In this document: piece by piece, positions 48,293-61,145 of the stretch | Layout: every line of letters starts with the position of its first letter | Numbering within the stretch: the stretch's first letter is position 1 | Translations under genes and position numbers: made by a program | Notes under the pieces: model-generated | Database searches by the model: none | The model's input: the letters and a program-made list of their open reading frames with translations, nothing else | Told to the model about the DNA's origin: nothing | Assembly (NCBI GenBank): GCA_039621445.1 | Contig: CP154954.1 | Span: forward strand, 50,447,847-50,511,846 | Length of the DNA: 64,000 nucleotides | Direction of reading: 5' to 3' | Origin: Euglena gracilis | Lineage: Eukaryota; Euglenida; Euglenophyceae; Euglenales

Positions 48293-49026
48293 GGGAGGGT
48301 AAGTCAGAAGACCCCCCCCGGGAGGGGGGGTCCCGCGCCGGATGCGCCGGGTATACCTTTTCGGCGCGAAGAACCGAAAATTTTTGAAAATTGCCTTTAA
48401 CGGGCTCGATTTTTGGGGGGGTCCCGCGCCACCCTGGGTGGGTGGGGGAACCCCCCCCCTCCCCCCCCGGGGGTCTTAAAAAGAAGCCTGGATGTATCCC
48501 AGCTGGATTTGGGCTAAATGAAAAACGCTAAATGGTAAATGGTATTTTGGTTTCCCTGCAACTCCCCGCCAAGCCCATCTTCGGCCTTAACTCGCGATCT
48601 TGCCCCCCCCAATTTTTAAGGGTTTCTACCTATTTTGTGCGTGCCCCGCCAAAATTCTTATCATGCAAACCTCCCCTGGCCTTCCCTGCATCATCAACTG
48701 AGCGCACAGGGGGGGGGGTATGGGGGCATGGGGTGTGATAATTTTTTTATTTTTGAGTTTTTTTGGTGATTTTCTGCCCTTTTTGGCCTTTCTGTCATTG
48801 TGATGTCTGTGCAACGACTGGTTTGAGCGTGACTGAGCGTGATTGGGTTTCTGCGGGATTCTGGATGACCACCGGTAGTCGTCTTGGGCGGGGGGTTCTG
48901 GACTCTGCAGGGGGGTGGGGTGGTCTGGGGGTGGGGCTGAGCCTGGGACCAGGGAAGGGTGAAAGTGAGGGAGGCAGACAAAATCCCACAAATAGATCAA
49001 CACGTGGTTTCTGGGCTGTTCCACAG

Positions 49027-49088
49027 TGGAAATTCGGCTGGTGCCCTGTCGAAGTCAGGGTGGGCTGCCGACTGCTCTCCAAGCCCGC
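49027..49088 (+). CDS. Candidate 62-nt exon
   Basis: TGTTCCACAG, then WKFGWCPVEVRVGCRLLSKP, then GC|GTGACAG. Third positions are mostly G/C. The two Cys and alternating hydrophobics suggest a small beta segment; no family recognised. Confidence 0.4.
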
Positions 49089-50766
49089 GTGACAGCCTCC
49101 AAGTCTCCTTCATTTCCTGCGCACACTGGTTCCAGTGCACAAGGGGGGGGCGTCCATTTCTCATCCAGTTCAGGATTTCTTGCAAGGTTGGTGACAGCAA
49201 TGGCTGTTTACACAACCAGTGGGCCCAGAACATGAAGGGATGTACCCCCCCCCCCCCCTTGTCCACCGACCACCCCCACGCACCGACCCCCCCCCCCCCG
49301 GTCGGGGGTTGTAGGTGGCTTTGAACATTGGGTTGTTTTTGGCACCACAGTCGTGTGACCACCCCCTGATTGGGGGGTCGTTGGTTGGGGGGGGTGCGTA
49401 TGACCCCCCCCCCCCCGGGTTGTAGGAACCCGGTTGGTGGGCTAGGGGGGAGGGTGGCTAGTTTGCCCGTTTCTTTCCCGCAAGATCCCTTGACTCTTCT
49501 TCTTCACAGGTATGGTGGCCATTTGCTTTAACAATGCCAATCTGGACGGAACGTGCTAAGAATGCTGCAAAGGTCAGAGGTGTGGTGGTCTTCAATACTT
49601 TCAATTCAGCACCCTGATCTCTTCTCATTTTTCAAGAAGTTTTTTTTTGCATGTCACAGTCTTTTACGTGAAAATTTTTTTGTGAGCTTCATCAGATGAT
49701 CTTTAATGTCACATGATGAATTTTGTTGTCAATGATGCATTTTAATTGTATTGTGTTCCCAAAGACTACAGCTTAATATTTTTTGAATGGCTGCCATAAA
49801 CAAATGGGTTTCTTAATTTTGTTGCAGAAAGACACGGACACGGAGACAGAGAGACAGATACAGACAGACAAACCGACGTGCATGCACAGATGACGTTTAT
49901 GGTCACTAAATCCAAAACATCAAAATTTCCATGTAAGTAAGTTTTTTATCAATATGGTGTGCTAAAATGCATGTGCGTAATTAATAAATATTTGCGCGCG
50001 CATGTGCACGCGTGCAGATATGTGAAACTCCTGTTGTAGGATTCTGGTTCAGTGGTTGGTTGGTCCAAGGGGAATAAGACACACACAAGACACAAGGGTT
50101 CGTGAGGGTTGTATTCTATAACCTGGGCTTTTTTGCCACGCCTTTTCCCACTCACCATGTCCTAAAATCTGAATGGCATTTGTTCCACAGGGTTTGCCGA
50201 CCCAAGGACCAAGGACGGAGGTGAATCAAACGAAATGGTTTTCCAACTGGTTGGTTTCACAAATGAGGGAAAAGACAACACATGATGCCCAATGCAATGC
50301 ACATTTTCAGAGGATGAGACAATTCAATTTTTTTTTGACATTTGTGAGAGTTTACGAAAGGACAAAGATAGAAGTGAAAAATATCAATGAATTGCGCTCT
50401 GTGCCCGTCTCATAACAGCTTCACTTTCTCAACACACAGGTGACAGATCATGACTTCCGAGATGAGGAGTGGGATTTTGTTGGAAGCTTCCTGTGTGCCC
50501 TGTTTTGCATTTGTGCTTCTACCCCCTGGCGCCCCGCTAAAGGCCCTCAGTCAGAACAAGCCAACCCCATTTCCCCAACCCCAACCCCATTTCAGAAACC
50601 CGCTTTCTTTCTGGGTTAAATGAAACATGGTTGGATCCAACCAAGGCCAGCTGAAAGCTTTCCGGCACAACCAGAATATTTTTTTGGGGGAAATGACCAT
50701 CCAGGATCACAAGGATGCTGATGCTATTCTTTGGTCATTTTTGTTCCACCCAAAATTCAAAATACC

Positions 50767-51085
50767 CCCCAGGGTTCGATATATGGAGGTTTAGGTGGGG
50801 TCCCCCCCCCCCGACCAACCCTCCTGACTGGAGAGGGGCCTGGACCGGGTCCAGACCAACCGGGGGGGGGGGTGCCCGGGGACCCAAAAAGGTCGAATTT
50901 TTCCTTCCGCGCTTTTGCATTTTGACAAATTTTGCCCAAAAAGTGACCAAATGGCAACGGTGGCTGTTTTTTGGGGGAGGGCAAATTTTTTCGGCCCAGC
51001 GCTTTGCGCAGGCTGAAATTCGGTCACCCAGACCGTGCCACTGTTTAGGTGGGGGACCCCCCCCCCACCTGCCCTTATATCGAAA
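50767..51085. mobile_element. CCAGGGTTYGATATAAGGA element, copy 3 (degenerate)
   Basis: The left end CCAGGGTTCGATATATGGA is kept; the right end is only CCCTTATATCGAAAG. The interior keeps TTTAGGTGGGG, the GCCCAAAAAGTG…CACT alternation and the CAGCGCTTTGCGC hairpin. Clearly the same family, more diverged. Confidence 0.65.
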
Positions 51086-51689
51086 GCCCCCCACCCCCCC
51101 GGCATTGACCCCCCTCCTGTTTTTCAATTTTGGCCCCCACAAAGTTCTCCCCCCCCCCCATTTGGAGGCTTTTTGGAGTATTTTGTGCACATCCCGGCGA
51201 GGTTTTAACATGCAAAACTTGGCTCCAAGGTTGGCCCCCGGTCTGATTTTCAATTCTGGCCCAAGGGGAGGGGTGTCATTTTTTTTGCTTTTATTTCATT
51301 TCTGACGTTTTTGTGTTTTATTTGTCTCCTTTTTTTCGAAGGTCTAGGCACCCCTTTGGGATATTTGTGTTTTCTCGGTTGGAATGTAAACTTTCCAATT
51401 TAATATTTATGACTATGCTTGTTGCAATGGGCTGCAAAATTGTTTTTTTCATCAATATTAGGATTTTGCCTGTGCCAGAAAGCAAGCCAGGCCCAAAAAT
51501 AATCCCCCAAGAAGCCACTGTTTTTTAAGATTGTCATTGCACAAGTCGTTCATGCGAAGTCGGATGGTCTACGTCCACATGATTACACGTATTAATTAAA
51601 ACACATATAATTGAATGTACTGTCACATGTGTCAGAGCATGTTTTAGAATTTATGGAAAACAGTTGGGGTTTTATTTAGCGGAGTGAGG

Positions 51690-51978
51690 ATCAGGCCGTA
51701 TTTTAGTCGGGTGCCGACCCCACGCCGGGGGGGGCCCGCCTGGGCAGGCACTCCAAGGCACTCCCAATCAAACCCCCCCCCCCCCCCGGGGGGGGGGTAG
51801 GGCACACGGCCAAAAGTGCCCTAGCACAGACCCCGGCGCCGAAGGCGCTGGGGAGCCAAAAATGTCGAATTTTCAAAGGAATGTGCCTGGGCACAGGCCG
51901 AAATCCGCCCCCCCCCCCCCCCCTGGGCAGGCACTCAAAGGCACTCCGGACCCTCGCCCCCTGGGGTTGGTAAAAACA
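51690..51978. mobile_element. CCTGCCTGGGCAGGCACT hairpin element, copy 2
   Basis: Starts ATCAGGCCGTATTTTAGTCG and ends GGGGTTGGTAAAAACAGG. Differs from copy 1 mainly in C/G-run lengths. Confidence 0.7.
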
Positions 51979-52396
51979 GGCTGGTGAGGATGCTGGTCCA
52001 GTCTGTTTATTGTATTGCACAGAAAATTTTTGAAAAATGATAGGAAAATTATTGAATTATCTTTTTCTGGGGTGTCCTCGCTAGTTTTCCACTGTCGTGC
52101 ACTCACAGCTTCATTTGGGTGTCGTTTGCTGGGCTTTGGGTTCAGGCCGGGCAAGCGTACCCCGGAACAACAACAACAGCAGGGAAACCCAAAGTGGGTT
52201 GACCTTGGCATACAGGGCTCTTGAATGAATTTCTGAAGACACACGTGTTCCATATCAGCAGTGCCTATCATTTCCACCCGACACGCCGCATCTGCATCTG
52301 AATGACATCATTTGTTCCCATGAATGTGTGCACACCAATCCCAGCGGTGACCCCGCTAACCATATCCGAGACCATCCCCTCTCCCCTTCCCCTCAG

Positions 52397-54026
52397 CCAG
52401 GACCTCGTCCTGGAGCGGGACATGCTGGAGGTGGAGGACGCCGAGCAGGCGGGCCGGGATGGGCAGGGCTGACCGGGACACCCGGAAACCCTCCCTGGGC
52501 GGGGGTCGACCCCCGGGCGGTGGGGGAATCCCTGAAACCCTGTGGGGTGGGGGGTCTGACCCCCCCGCCAGGCCTTCCCGCCTTTCCGGCGCCGGTTTTC
52601 TGGGTCAAATTTTGCATTCCCCACCGAATGATTGTTTCCCTCAGCGGTGCTGTGGTGGTCGCCCCCCCCCCCCCCAGGCCGTCCCGCACGGCCCTGGGGA
52701 CAGGGTCAGCGCGGAGGAGCGCTCAGACCGGCAACACCTGCTGGACCAGCTGGAGTGGCTGGTGTGCCGGGTGAGGGTGGGACCATCCTATAAATCCGTT
52801 CACTTTTGTGCGAATCCACCCCAAGGGTGGGGGGGGGGAGGGTTTCCACGAAGGTGGGTGGGTTTGGACCTCCTGCACCCCTCCCCACCCCTGGGTGGGT
52901 GGGTGGGTGGGTGTTTGCGTCTGTGTTCTTTTGGACCCCCCCCCCCCGGAGAGTTGTGCGCAGGCCAGGGGGGTGCTATGGGCAGGCAGGCAGGTTGGGA
53001 ACTTTTGATCTGGGGGGGGGTGGGGGTCAAGAATTGGGGGGGGGGGTCGTGCTCTTGCTCTAGCACACCCTGTGCACCAAAGGTGCTGGGGCCCAAAAAT
53101 GACCATTTTCAAGTGAAATTGGCTCGGTCGACAGGCACCCAGGTCCAAACTGAACCCCTCCTCCCCTGGGGGGTGTTCCTGCTATGGGCTGGCCCATAGC
53201 AGGAACCCATAGCCATAGCACCCCCCTCCCCCGGAAGCCTGGATGTGGGTGAGAGTTCCAAAAAAATGTTTGGGTGGACTTTCAAATGACCCTACCTGGA
53301 ACACATCAAAAGACAAGGTCGCATTGGTGAAAAGTTGCTGGGACTATCTGCAAAACCTTGTAACTGTGTGCTTTCTGCAGGGGTGAGTTTACTATTTCTG
53401 ATGTTCATTTTTTCTAAATTCAGAAGTAGATGTGGTAGATCTCCGCCAAATGTTTTTTTCGGGTTGAAACATGATGCATATATTTTTTTGGTGGTGGAAC
53501 AATATGTGTGCCGGGGAAGTTATTCCCCAAGTATTGTGAGGATACCGAAGTTTGCCGATGGTCCGGCAAAGGTGAGAGGAGCATCTCAGGGTACAGCTCT
53601 TTTGCAAGAGAGCCCCAAGACCCAGATCTTGACACCCAATTCCATTGACTGACCACCTCCATACCCTGTCATTGCAGGACCTCAGCGCGAACCAAATCCG
53701 GCGGACGCTGCAGTACGAGGGTATGTGGCGGGCAGGCCCTTGCCGTGTGGCCCCTCTCCCCAACTGCCTGGCATCACCCCACGCTCGCTTCTTTTTCTCC
53801 CGCTCTCATGCCCCCCCCCCCCCCACCGGCGCTTGGTCCCCTCTCCGCCTTACACACAAAAAACTTAGCCCCCCCCCCCAAAGTTTGGCCGCACCTGTTG
53901 TGTGGGTCACCGCGTCGCAAGTGCCGCAATGCGGGCGCCTGCCAGCAGGATATGATGGATGTGCTTCGTGCCGTGCAGACCCGCACTCAGGCACTCTTCG
54001 GCCCTGACAAGCCCTGCCTTCAATAG
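52397..54026 (+). CDS. 3' half of an unknown helical protein gene (4 exons)
   Basis: Exons 52,397-52,430 (QDLVLERDMLE, donor GAG|GTGGAG), 52,678-52,770 (AVPHGPGDRVSAEERSDRQH, LLDQLEWLVCR, donor CGG|GTGAGG), 53,678-53,720 (DLSANQIRRTLQYE) and 53,884-54,026 (VWPHLLCGSPRRKCRNAGAC … DMMDVLRAVQTRTQALFGPD, stop TAG). All phases agree and the last junction rebuilds a Val codon. The protein is mainly amphipathic helix with one Cys-rich turn. No family is recognised. Two acceptors are C-runs followed by AG. The first ~20 bases of the second exon match a dispersed module (see findings). Another exon near 53.55 kb cannot be excluded. Confidence 0.6.
52970..53225. repeat. Relative of the 7.9-kb hairpin repeat
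   Basis: GGGGGTGCTATGGGCAGGCA, a GTGCACCAAAGGTGCTGGGG hairpin, AAAAATGACCATTTTCAAGT and CCTGCTATGGGCTGGCCCAT AGCAGGAACCC. Lies within the intron before 53,678. Confidence 0.6.
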
Positions 54027-54331
54027 AATAGACACAGTGCAAATCTCAATGTTGGACCACATTCCTTGCTTCTTTTCGATGCGTTTTGAATGTCTTGGTG
54101 CGGACCTTTTTTCTTTTTTCCTTTGCTAAAGTGAAACAAGACATAAAAATTGCCTTTTAAATTCTCCCGAAAATTTGCGCCCTGGTCGGTCCAATATTCC
54201 GTCCGTTTTCTGTCATCCTGTCCTGTTGGTCATCCAATTTGTCCTCTCGGCCAAATTGGGCTCTGATCCACCTCAATTTAGCCGCAATTGCCTTTGCTTG
54301 AGGGTCGCCTGGCACGGAGCGAGGCAGCATC

Positions 54332-55949
54332 ATGGCCGAGGCAGAGGAGGAGTTTGTGCAGCTGCAGACCAATGAGGTACAGGGGAGGGATTTCTTGGAA
54401 AAGTTGAAGTGTTCATAAATTTTTGGAGAAAGAAAATATGCAAGCGTTCCGATTCCCGCCATTCGCTGGTTCAGATATGGTGGTGATTCCTAATTTACAC
54501 CTCGAAATAGAGCTTCCAAAATGCGCCCCAAGGTCGGTTTTTTTTTTACCCTCCTGGCTTGAACCCCCAAGCTCGGTTCAATTAACCCCCCCCCCCAATA
54601 AATGCGCAGTTCCTTAATTGTGCGCAGTGCCTTAATATATGTGCCACCCCAAGTGCAAACTTGGCCACCACAAAGTTGGCCTCGGCCTAAACTTGTGATC
54701 TTGGCCTCCCTTTGGACTTTTGGCCTCATTTGTGCATGACCCGCCAAAATCTTAACATGCAAACTTTCCCCGCTGAGGTTTGTGCTCAGGCCTTCCCTTC
54801 AGTCATGGCCTGGGCCAAGCGTTCCGGGGAGGTTACACATTTACACCACACCACGACCACATTACACCTGCTTTACGGCACTGGCAATTTCCTGGCACAT
54901 TTCGCCCTTATTTTCTTCGTCGTTTTTCTCTCTTATGTGGGTTGTAGGTCGATTTTTGGTCGGACGAGTGGTGGCCTAAATTGTGGGTTTATATGTTGCG
55001 GGAGTGAACCAGGGGCCCCACCTAACGTTTAAACCGGTTTGGCAGGTTTTCCAGGTTGAGTGCCAAACTGGGCAATTTCTGCCCCAGGAAGGGATGGGTG
55101 TTATTGCCGGTAGGGGGAAGGATCGACCCCCGCCCTTCGTACAACTCTAGGGTGCCCATTTTCCCAACAATTAATTCATCCCGAAATTCTTTTGGACTCA
55201 TTCAGCGCCGAAGGAATTTCCCTTACACTGTCCACGTTGGGTAGGGTCTCTGACTCCCCTCACCCAGACTTTCCTGTCCAGCCCCCCCCCCCCCCCGATA
55301 GCTGATGGGGTGCCAAAGCGGCCATGCGGAACAACATATTGGGGGGCAGGGCTCTCCTCCCAGGGAGAGTGACCATCCAATGCCAGTCATTTGCCGCCCA
55401 ATCGCCACCGTGACCGTCCGTCCCCCACCACCACCCCCCCCCCCCCCCACCCCCCCTCCGCGCAGCGCATGGCGCTGGGCAAGCTGCAGTTCCGCCGCAA
55501 CTTCGACCTGATGCTGCAGGAGATGGAGGCGACGCTGCTGGTGCTGGAGGTGAAGCGCCGGACCCGGCTTGTGACGCTCGAGGACAAGGAGTGGTCGGCC
55601 ATGCAGGTACACCCCGCCCCCACCTGCTTGCCCCATCCCCCTCTGCTCTTGCCATGGTACAACCCCATTCCCACCAAGGGATTGGATTGGATTGGATTGA
55701 CCCCAATCCACTAAGGGGGAGCAAAGCTACCCCCGGCCTGTGGGGATTGTGTGAGCGGGAATCCAGCCTAACCCCCATCTTTGCAGGGGTATTTGCATGG
55801 CCGCAGCCCCCGGAAGGTACCGACCCGCACTCGGGTGTGTTTTCACTGACATGCACCTATTCTCCTCCAAACGACAGTTTGATTGCCAATGTGGTCAGGC
55901 GTATCTGTTCCTGGCGTATCTGTTCCGCCCCTCTGTTGTCGTTGTCTGA
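54332..55949 (+). CDS. Small complete gene, 95-residue product of unknown function
   Basis: Exons 54,332-54,376 (MAEAEEEFVQLQTNE, donor GAG|GTACAG), 55,466-55,606 (RMALGKLQFRRNFDLMLQEM, EATLLVLEVKRRTRLVTLED, KEWSAMQ, donor CAG|GTACAC), 55,787-55,816 (GYLHGRSPRK, 30 nt, donor AAG|GTACCG) and 55,878-55,949 (FDCQCGQAYLFLAYLFRPSV, stop TGA). Every junction is phase 0, and an in-frame TGA lies upstream of the ATG. The product is acidic, then helical and basic, with a short CxC and hydrophobic tail. No family is recognised. The last exon has another GC3-rich frame (IANVVRRICSWRICSAPLLS) that leads to a strong donor GAG|GTGAGTC at 56,002, so an alternative 3' end is possible. Confidence 0.6.
54640..54835. 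repeat. ATGCAAACTTGGCC family copy in an intron
   Basis: GTGCAAACTTGGCCACC, TTGTGCATGACCCGCCAAAA TCTTAACATGCAAACTTTCC, CAGTCATGGCCTGGGCCAAG. Sits in the first intron of the 95-residue gene. Confidence 0.6.
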
Positions 55950-56190
55950 CGGCCTGCCCATCATTCAAGCAGCATCCCCAGTCCGATTCGAGGTGAGTCA
56001 TGTTATATCCTGGCAATTGTCTTTGCCATGAAGTCCTTGCCACAGTTGGTGACTCCCGGATGGCTCAATTTAGTTTTCAGAGTGAGCGGATGGAGCTCAA
56101 TCTGGGGAGGGTTGGAATGTTATTGTTTACCCCTTAAAAATGTCTCAGTTTTTGTTTTGGACAATAAAAGTTCCCCTGTGCAATTGTCAG

Positions 56191-56224
56191 GTTAGGGTTA
56201 GGGTTAGGTTGGGTTAGGGTTAGG
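56191..56224 (+). repeat. Interstitial TTAGGG block
   Basis: GGTTAGGGTTAGGGTTAGGT TGGGTTAGGGTTAGG: five vertebrate-type telomere units with one degenerate unit in the middle. DNA with exons continues on both sides, so it is not a chromosome end. Confidence 0.9.
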
Positions 56225-56498
56225 TACTGTTGTGTGTGACGTGGTCTTGTGTCCTGTTTGACGGGGTCCCGTAACGTTCTTAACATGGTCCCGTCACGTG
56301 CACCTATTCTAAGTCCCCACTGGTCCTTTCTTGACGTTCTTCTCGCAAAAAAGCCTTTTACCATCGGCCGGCAACGTTTCACCAAACCCCCTGCGCCAGA
56401 TCTTCCCAGACTTGGGGTCTCGCCCGCCACAGATATCAGCCACGCGGCTGGGGAAAGCCGGCCGGCCAGCGGACAAACCCCGGGCTGGCCCCCCGAAG

Positions 56499-57387
<889 letters not shown>

Positions 57388-57511
57388 GTGAGTACAGGAA
57401 GTTTGTGTTTGAGAGGCCTTTGGCTCTGGCTCCCGTCCACAGGCCTTGTTTCATTTCTGAACCCCCCCAAATCTAAAGCCCCCCCCCCAAGTATCAGGCC
57501 CCCTCCAACAG

Positions 57512-57600
57512 GGAATTTCTTAAGCCGGACCCCACCCTACCCCCGGGGGCGTCCAGCCAGCCAGCATCTTTTTTTTCCACCCCAGTCCCGAAAAAAATAT
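57512..57600 (+). repeat. GGAATTTCTCAAGC family, copy 3
   Basis: CAGGGAATTTCTTAAGCCGG, CCCCACCCTACCCCCGG and GTCCAGCCAGCCAGCATCTT. Confidence 0.65.
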
Positions 57601-57639
57601 CATGAAATGTTGGCTTTATTGGGGGGGGGGTGACGTACT

Positions 57640-60600
57640 TTTTTGTTCTTTTTTTGGGCGATTTTGGGATTCTCCAAATCGCAAAATTGGGATATCAAAA
57701 TGACATATCGGTTTTATCGAGTTTTATTGAGGATATCGGGGTGTCAATCCATCCAAAGTTTTCGGGGCTTTCTAGAACCAATATCACTATCAATATCTAT
57801 CCTTGGTCGGCACCCCCCAGTCCCCAACCCCAGCCATCCCTCTGTTGGCCGGCGACTGTGCCGCGGTGCCCGGTAATGACCGCAAGGGTGGCGATGTGTC
57901 CCGTGCCTGGTCCCCTCTGGCCCTGCCCAGAGGGCAGAGATGGGTTTCCCCCTCCCGCTGGTGCCCCCAAATCGGAATCTGGGCCTACTTTTTCAGGTCT
58001 GTTGCTGAACCTCCCAAGGGGTCCAAAAGTGGGTCCCAAAGAAAGGGAAAGCTGGATTTTTCGACATGGGCAATTGTCTCAAAGTTCTACCGTGGCAACA
58101 GAAAGTTTGTTGATTGCTACAATGCAATCAAATTTTTACTTTGTCCACTGGTAGCAAAAAATTTCTTTTTGTGGCGACCACTGCAGCAGATATTTTTTTT
58201 GCCACGGTGTGAGCACCGCAACCCACCCACGACAACTACGGATTATGGTTCTAGGCAATGGAAAGTTGTAGGCAATGTAAAAGGAAGCAAAAAACATTCT
58301 TTGTGGTTGCGGATTTCCACAAAAATGCCAGGAAGCAACGGAAAAGACCGCAAAATTCTCATTTGTCTCCAGTGACCTGCGCCATCCCGAGGCCAGACAC
58401 CCCTGATGTATGCACCCTTTCACCCCAGGAGGGTTGAATTCTCTTGCAAAAGACAAAACAACTGGTGGATCGTGGCCTGGTGTGAGCCAGATATGCCTTT
58501 CTTCCGCCCTTTGGGCTTTAGCCAACGCCCAAATGTGTTCTTCAGAAATGGTGGGGGTGAGCCCTGGCCTCCTGTGCTACCCCCCCCCCCAAGCCACACC
58601 TAAACCCCACCCCGACGTCCAACCCGTCCTGGTCTGCCCCTCTCCCCCTTGGATATGATCCAGCTTGAAATTTTTTTTACTTGAAACTGCTGGTTTTTTC
58701 TCTGCAGTCGCTGATCATTCTCCATTTTGTTGTTCCCGCTTCTGGTTTTCATGGGACAAAGTGCCGAGTCCCTGAATCCCCAACCCTTTTTATAGAGCCA
58801 GTTTTTTCGTACTCCAGCAGAATGTTTTGCGCCTTTTTTGGTTCAGGTTCAAGTTGGCTCTGGCCTCCCCTCTGGCGGAGAGTCCCAAGTCCGCCCTCGC
58901 TGGCCCGCGACCTCCGACGTGGAGGCGAAGCGGGTGCCCTTCGTTCTGGCATGACCGTTGGCAGGCAGGCCGTTCCTTTCCTTCTCCCTTCCCGAAGGGT
59001 GCCTTTCTTTTGGTCATTTGGGCCATTTTCCATCACAGAAACGTCCTAATTTAATCCTAACAGAACCAGTCATTATTTTCAAAACCGAATTTAATTAAAA
59101 ATAACTGAAGGCATTTTGAGGCATTTTTTTTTGGCTCTTATTGGCTTTTTAAGGCTTCCTAAACCATTTTTTGTTTCCAAGTCTTGTCTGAGGATGATTT
59201 GGGCATTGAACCAATGCCTTTGCTTTTGGGCCAATCAAAAAAGACAAAAGAAACGATGTTTTTTTTTAGGTTTTGTTGACAGAAAATGTTCCAAGGATGC
59301 CAAACATTCAATCAATTTTTCTGTTTCTCGGAGTTGGATTGTTTTTGTGGAGATTTTGTGATTTCATTTCTACTCGATTTGAAAATTGTACCACTCTGAA
59401 TCTTTCAAGGCATTTAAAGGCATTCAGGCATTTTGAGGAAATTTTCCCTTTGAGGCATTGTAAGGTTTTCCAAGGTCGTTACAACAGTTAAGAAATCATT
59501 TCTGGTCTGAAAACGGCTGATTCTGGTGGATCATGGGCTGAAATGGCCCCAAAAACTGCTCAAAGTGACCTGAAATGATTTGCCAGGCAACCACCTGAAC
59601 GTGGCTCAGTGTTGAAAAAAAATGCATACTTTCTGCTTATTTGTGGCGCATATTTAGCCCATTTTTAGCGCACATTTAGCGCATATTTAGCGCACATTTA
59701 GCGCTTATTTTTGCGCGTTTTTTGTGTGGTCTGGTACAGCGCATCATCCCCCCCCCCCATTGTGGAGCGAATCCCTCCCCCCCCCCCCGATGCCCACGGC
59801 CCTGGCTGGCAAGGGAGGGGCTGCCGGCGGTGGCATCGCGGTCTGTATGCCCCACGTCCCGGTCCTTGCCTCCCCTCTCCCCCGAGACCTGTGTCTGCCT
59901 CTGTCCCTTCGACGACGGCTTTCAGTGACGTCCCTGCTGCGGACCTGCCGAGGGCTGGCACCTCACCTCCCCTGTTTTTTTTTTAAACGGTTGGTGACCG
60001 GGGGGGGGGGGCTGGGTGGATTCTCAAGCCGAAACCCCCACCTGCCCCCCAAGGAGTGGGAGGCATGGTACCCCCAGAGGCAGAGTTCCTCTAATTTCGG
60101 TTCCAACCCCCTTATTTTTTGGTTCCCAAAACCCCCACAGCTCGGTCCCCTGGACCCCCGAGTTCCCCCTCCGTCCCCTGATGGTCTGAAGAACAGTGCA
60201 AAAAGCTCCATGATGGAAAGCATTTTCTTGCATTACAGAAAAATGTATGATGCAACTGTGAACCAGTGTAAGCCACACCTACACCACGTGGGGTTGGTGA
60301 TCAAGGTCACGCTGTCTAAGCCGCCCATTTGTCCAAGGTTGAAATTTTTGCAAACAACATGGTTCTATTGCAGTTCATATCATTGACAAGCCCTGATGTG
60401 TTTTGGGTTAGATCTGCCACGTCAAACTGCAGGGAGGGGGAGATATAAACCAGATAAACCGGAAATAAATAATAAATTTAATTATAAATGATAAATAATG
60501 AACCAGGGTAGCAAAAACCGGAGTAAACCGGATAAACCGGAATAACCAGAATTCAGTTTCTGCCGATCTTATGAAAATTTCAAAGAAGAAATGGAATCCA

Positions 60601-61080
60601 AGGTCAAGTTGCAATTTTTTATGGAACATTGGATCTTTTTATCTTTTCTCCCAATTTCGGCAAAATTTTGGCAATTTGGGCCATTTTGGCAATTTTTTGG
60701 GGGGATTTTCCCTTGAGTTCTGCTGAAAACAATTCTAACTTACAAAGATTTCGCTTTGGAACCTGATTTTTCCGTGACGCCAAAAGTTTTCCTTAAATTA
60801 CAAAAATAATGCATTTTTTTTGTATTTGGAATTTTTTTTGTTGGGGAATCATGTGATGACAATCAAAACATCCATGAATTTTGAAAATGAAGATCGGATC
60901 CCGAAGGAGCTGAATATTTGAAGTCTCCTGCAGATGAAATATAAAATTATATATATATATATATATATATTCTGGAAATATAACTCTGAACAAATTTTTT
61001 GCAAACCCAAATATCTCCTTTCCTATTGTGTTCACAACCCTCCCAGGTTCTTGATCTGGCTTTCTTGTCCTGCTGTTCAT
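57640..61080. other. Mostly non-coding
   Basis: Weak GC-rich patches at about 57,840-57,960 (LAGDCAAVPGNDRKGGDVSR), 58,860-58,960 and 59,780-59,960 (GGGIAVCMPHVPVLASPLPR) are open in several frames with no convincing splice sites. An (AGCGCAYATTT)n tandem lies at about 59,645-59,720 and an AT(A/T)AACCGG cluster at 60,440-60,550. Confidence 0.4.
59645..59720 (+). repeat. AGCGCAYATTT tandem repeat
   Basis: Six imperfect units of TTTAGCGCAYA follow one another. Low-complexity, no gene. Confidence 0.75.
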
Positions 61081-61145
61081 TGTCCGTTAATTTGCCACTG
61101 AAACTAATTTTGCACCTGGTGGACACTTCAGCGCTTATCCCGCAG

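Larger units (their letters stand above)
49100..52380. other. Mostly non-coding; one possible 30-nt microexon
   Basis: AT-rich DNA with repeats at 50,767 and 51,690. 50,191-50,220 has a good acceptor (TTGTTCCACAG), ten codons (GLPTQGPRTE) and a good donor (GAG|GTGAATC), phase 0-0, like the 30-nt exon at 55,787. No other exon is supported. Confidence 0.4.
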
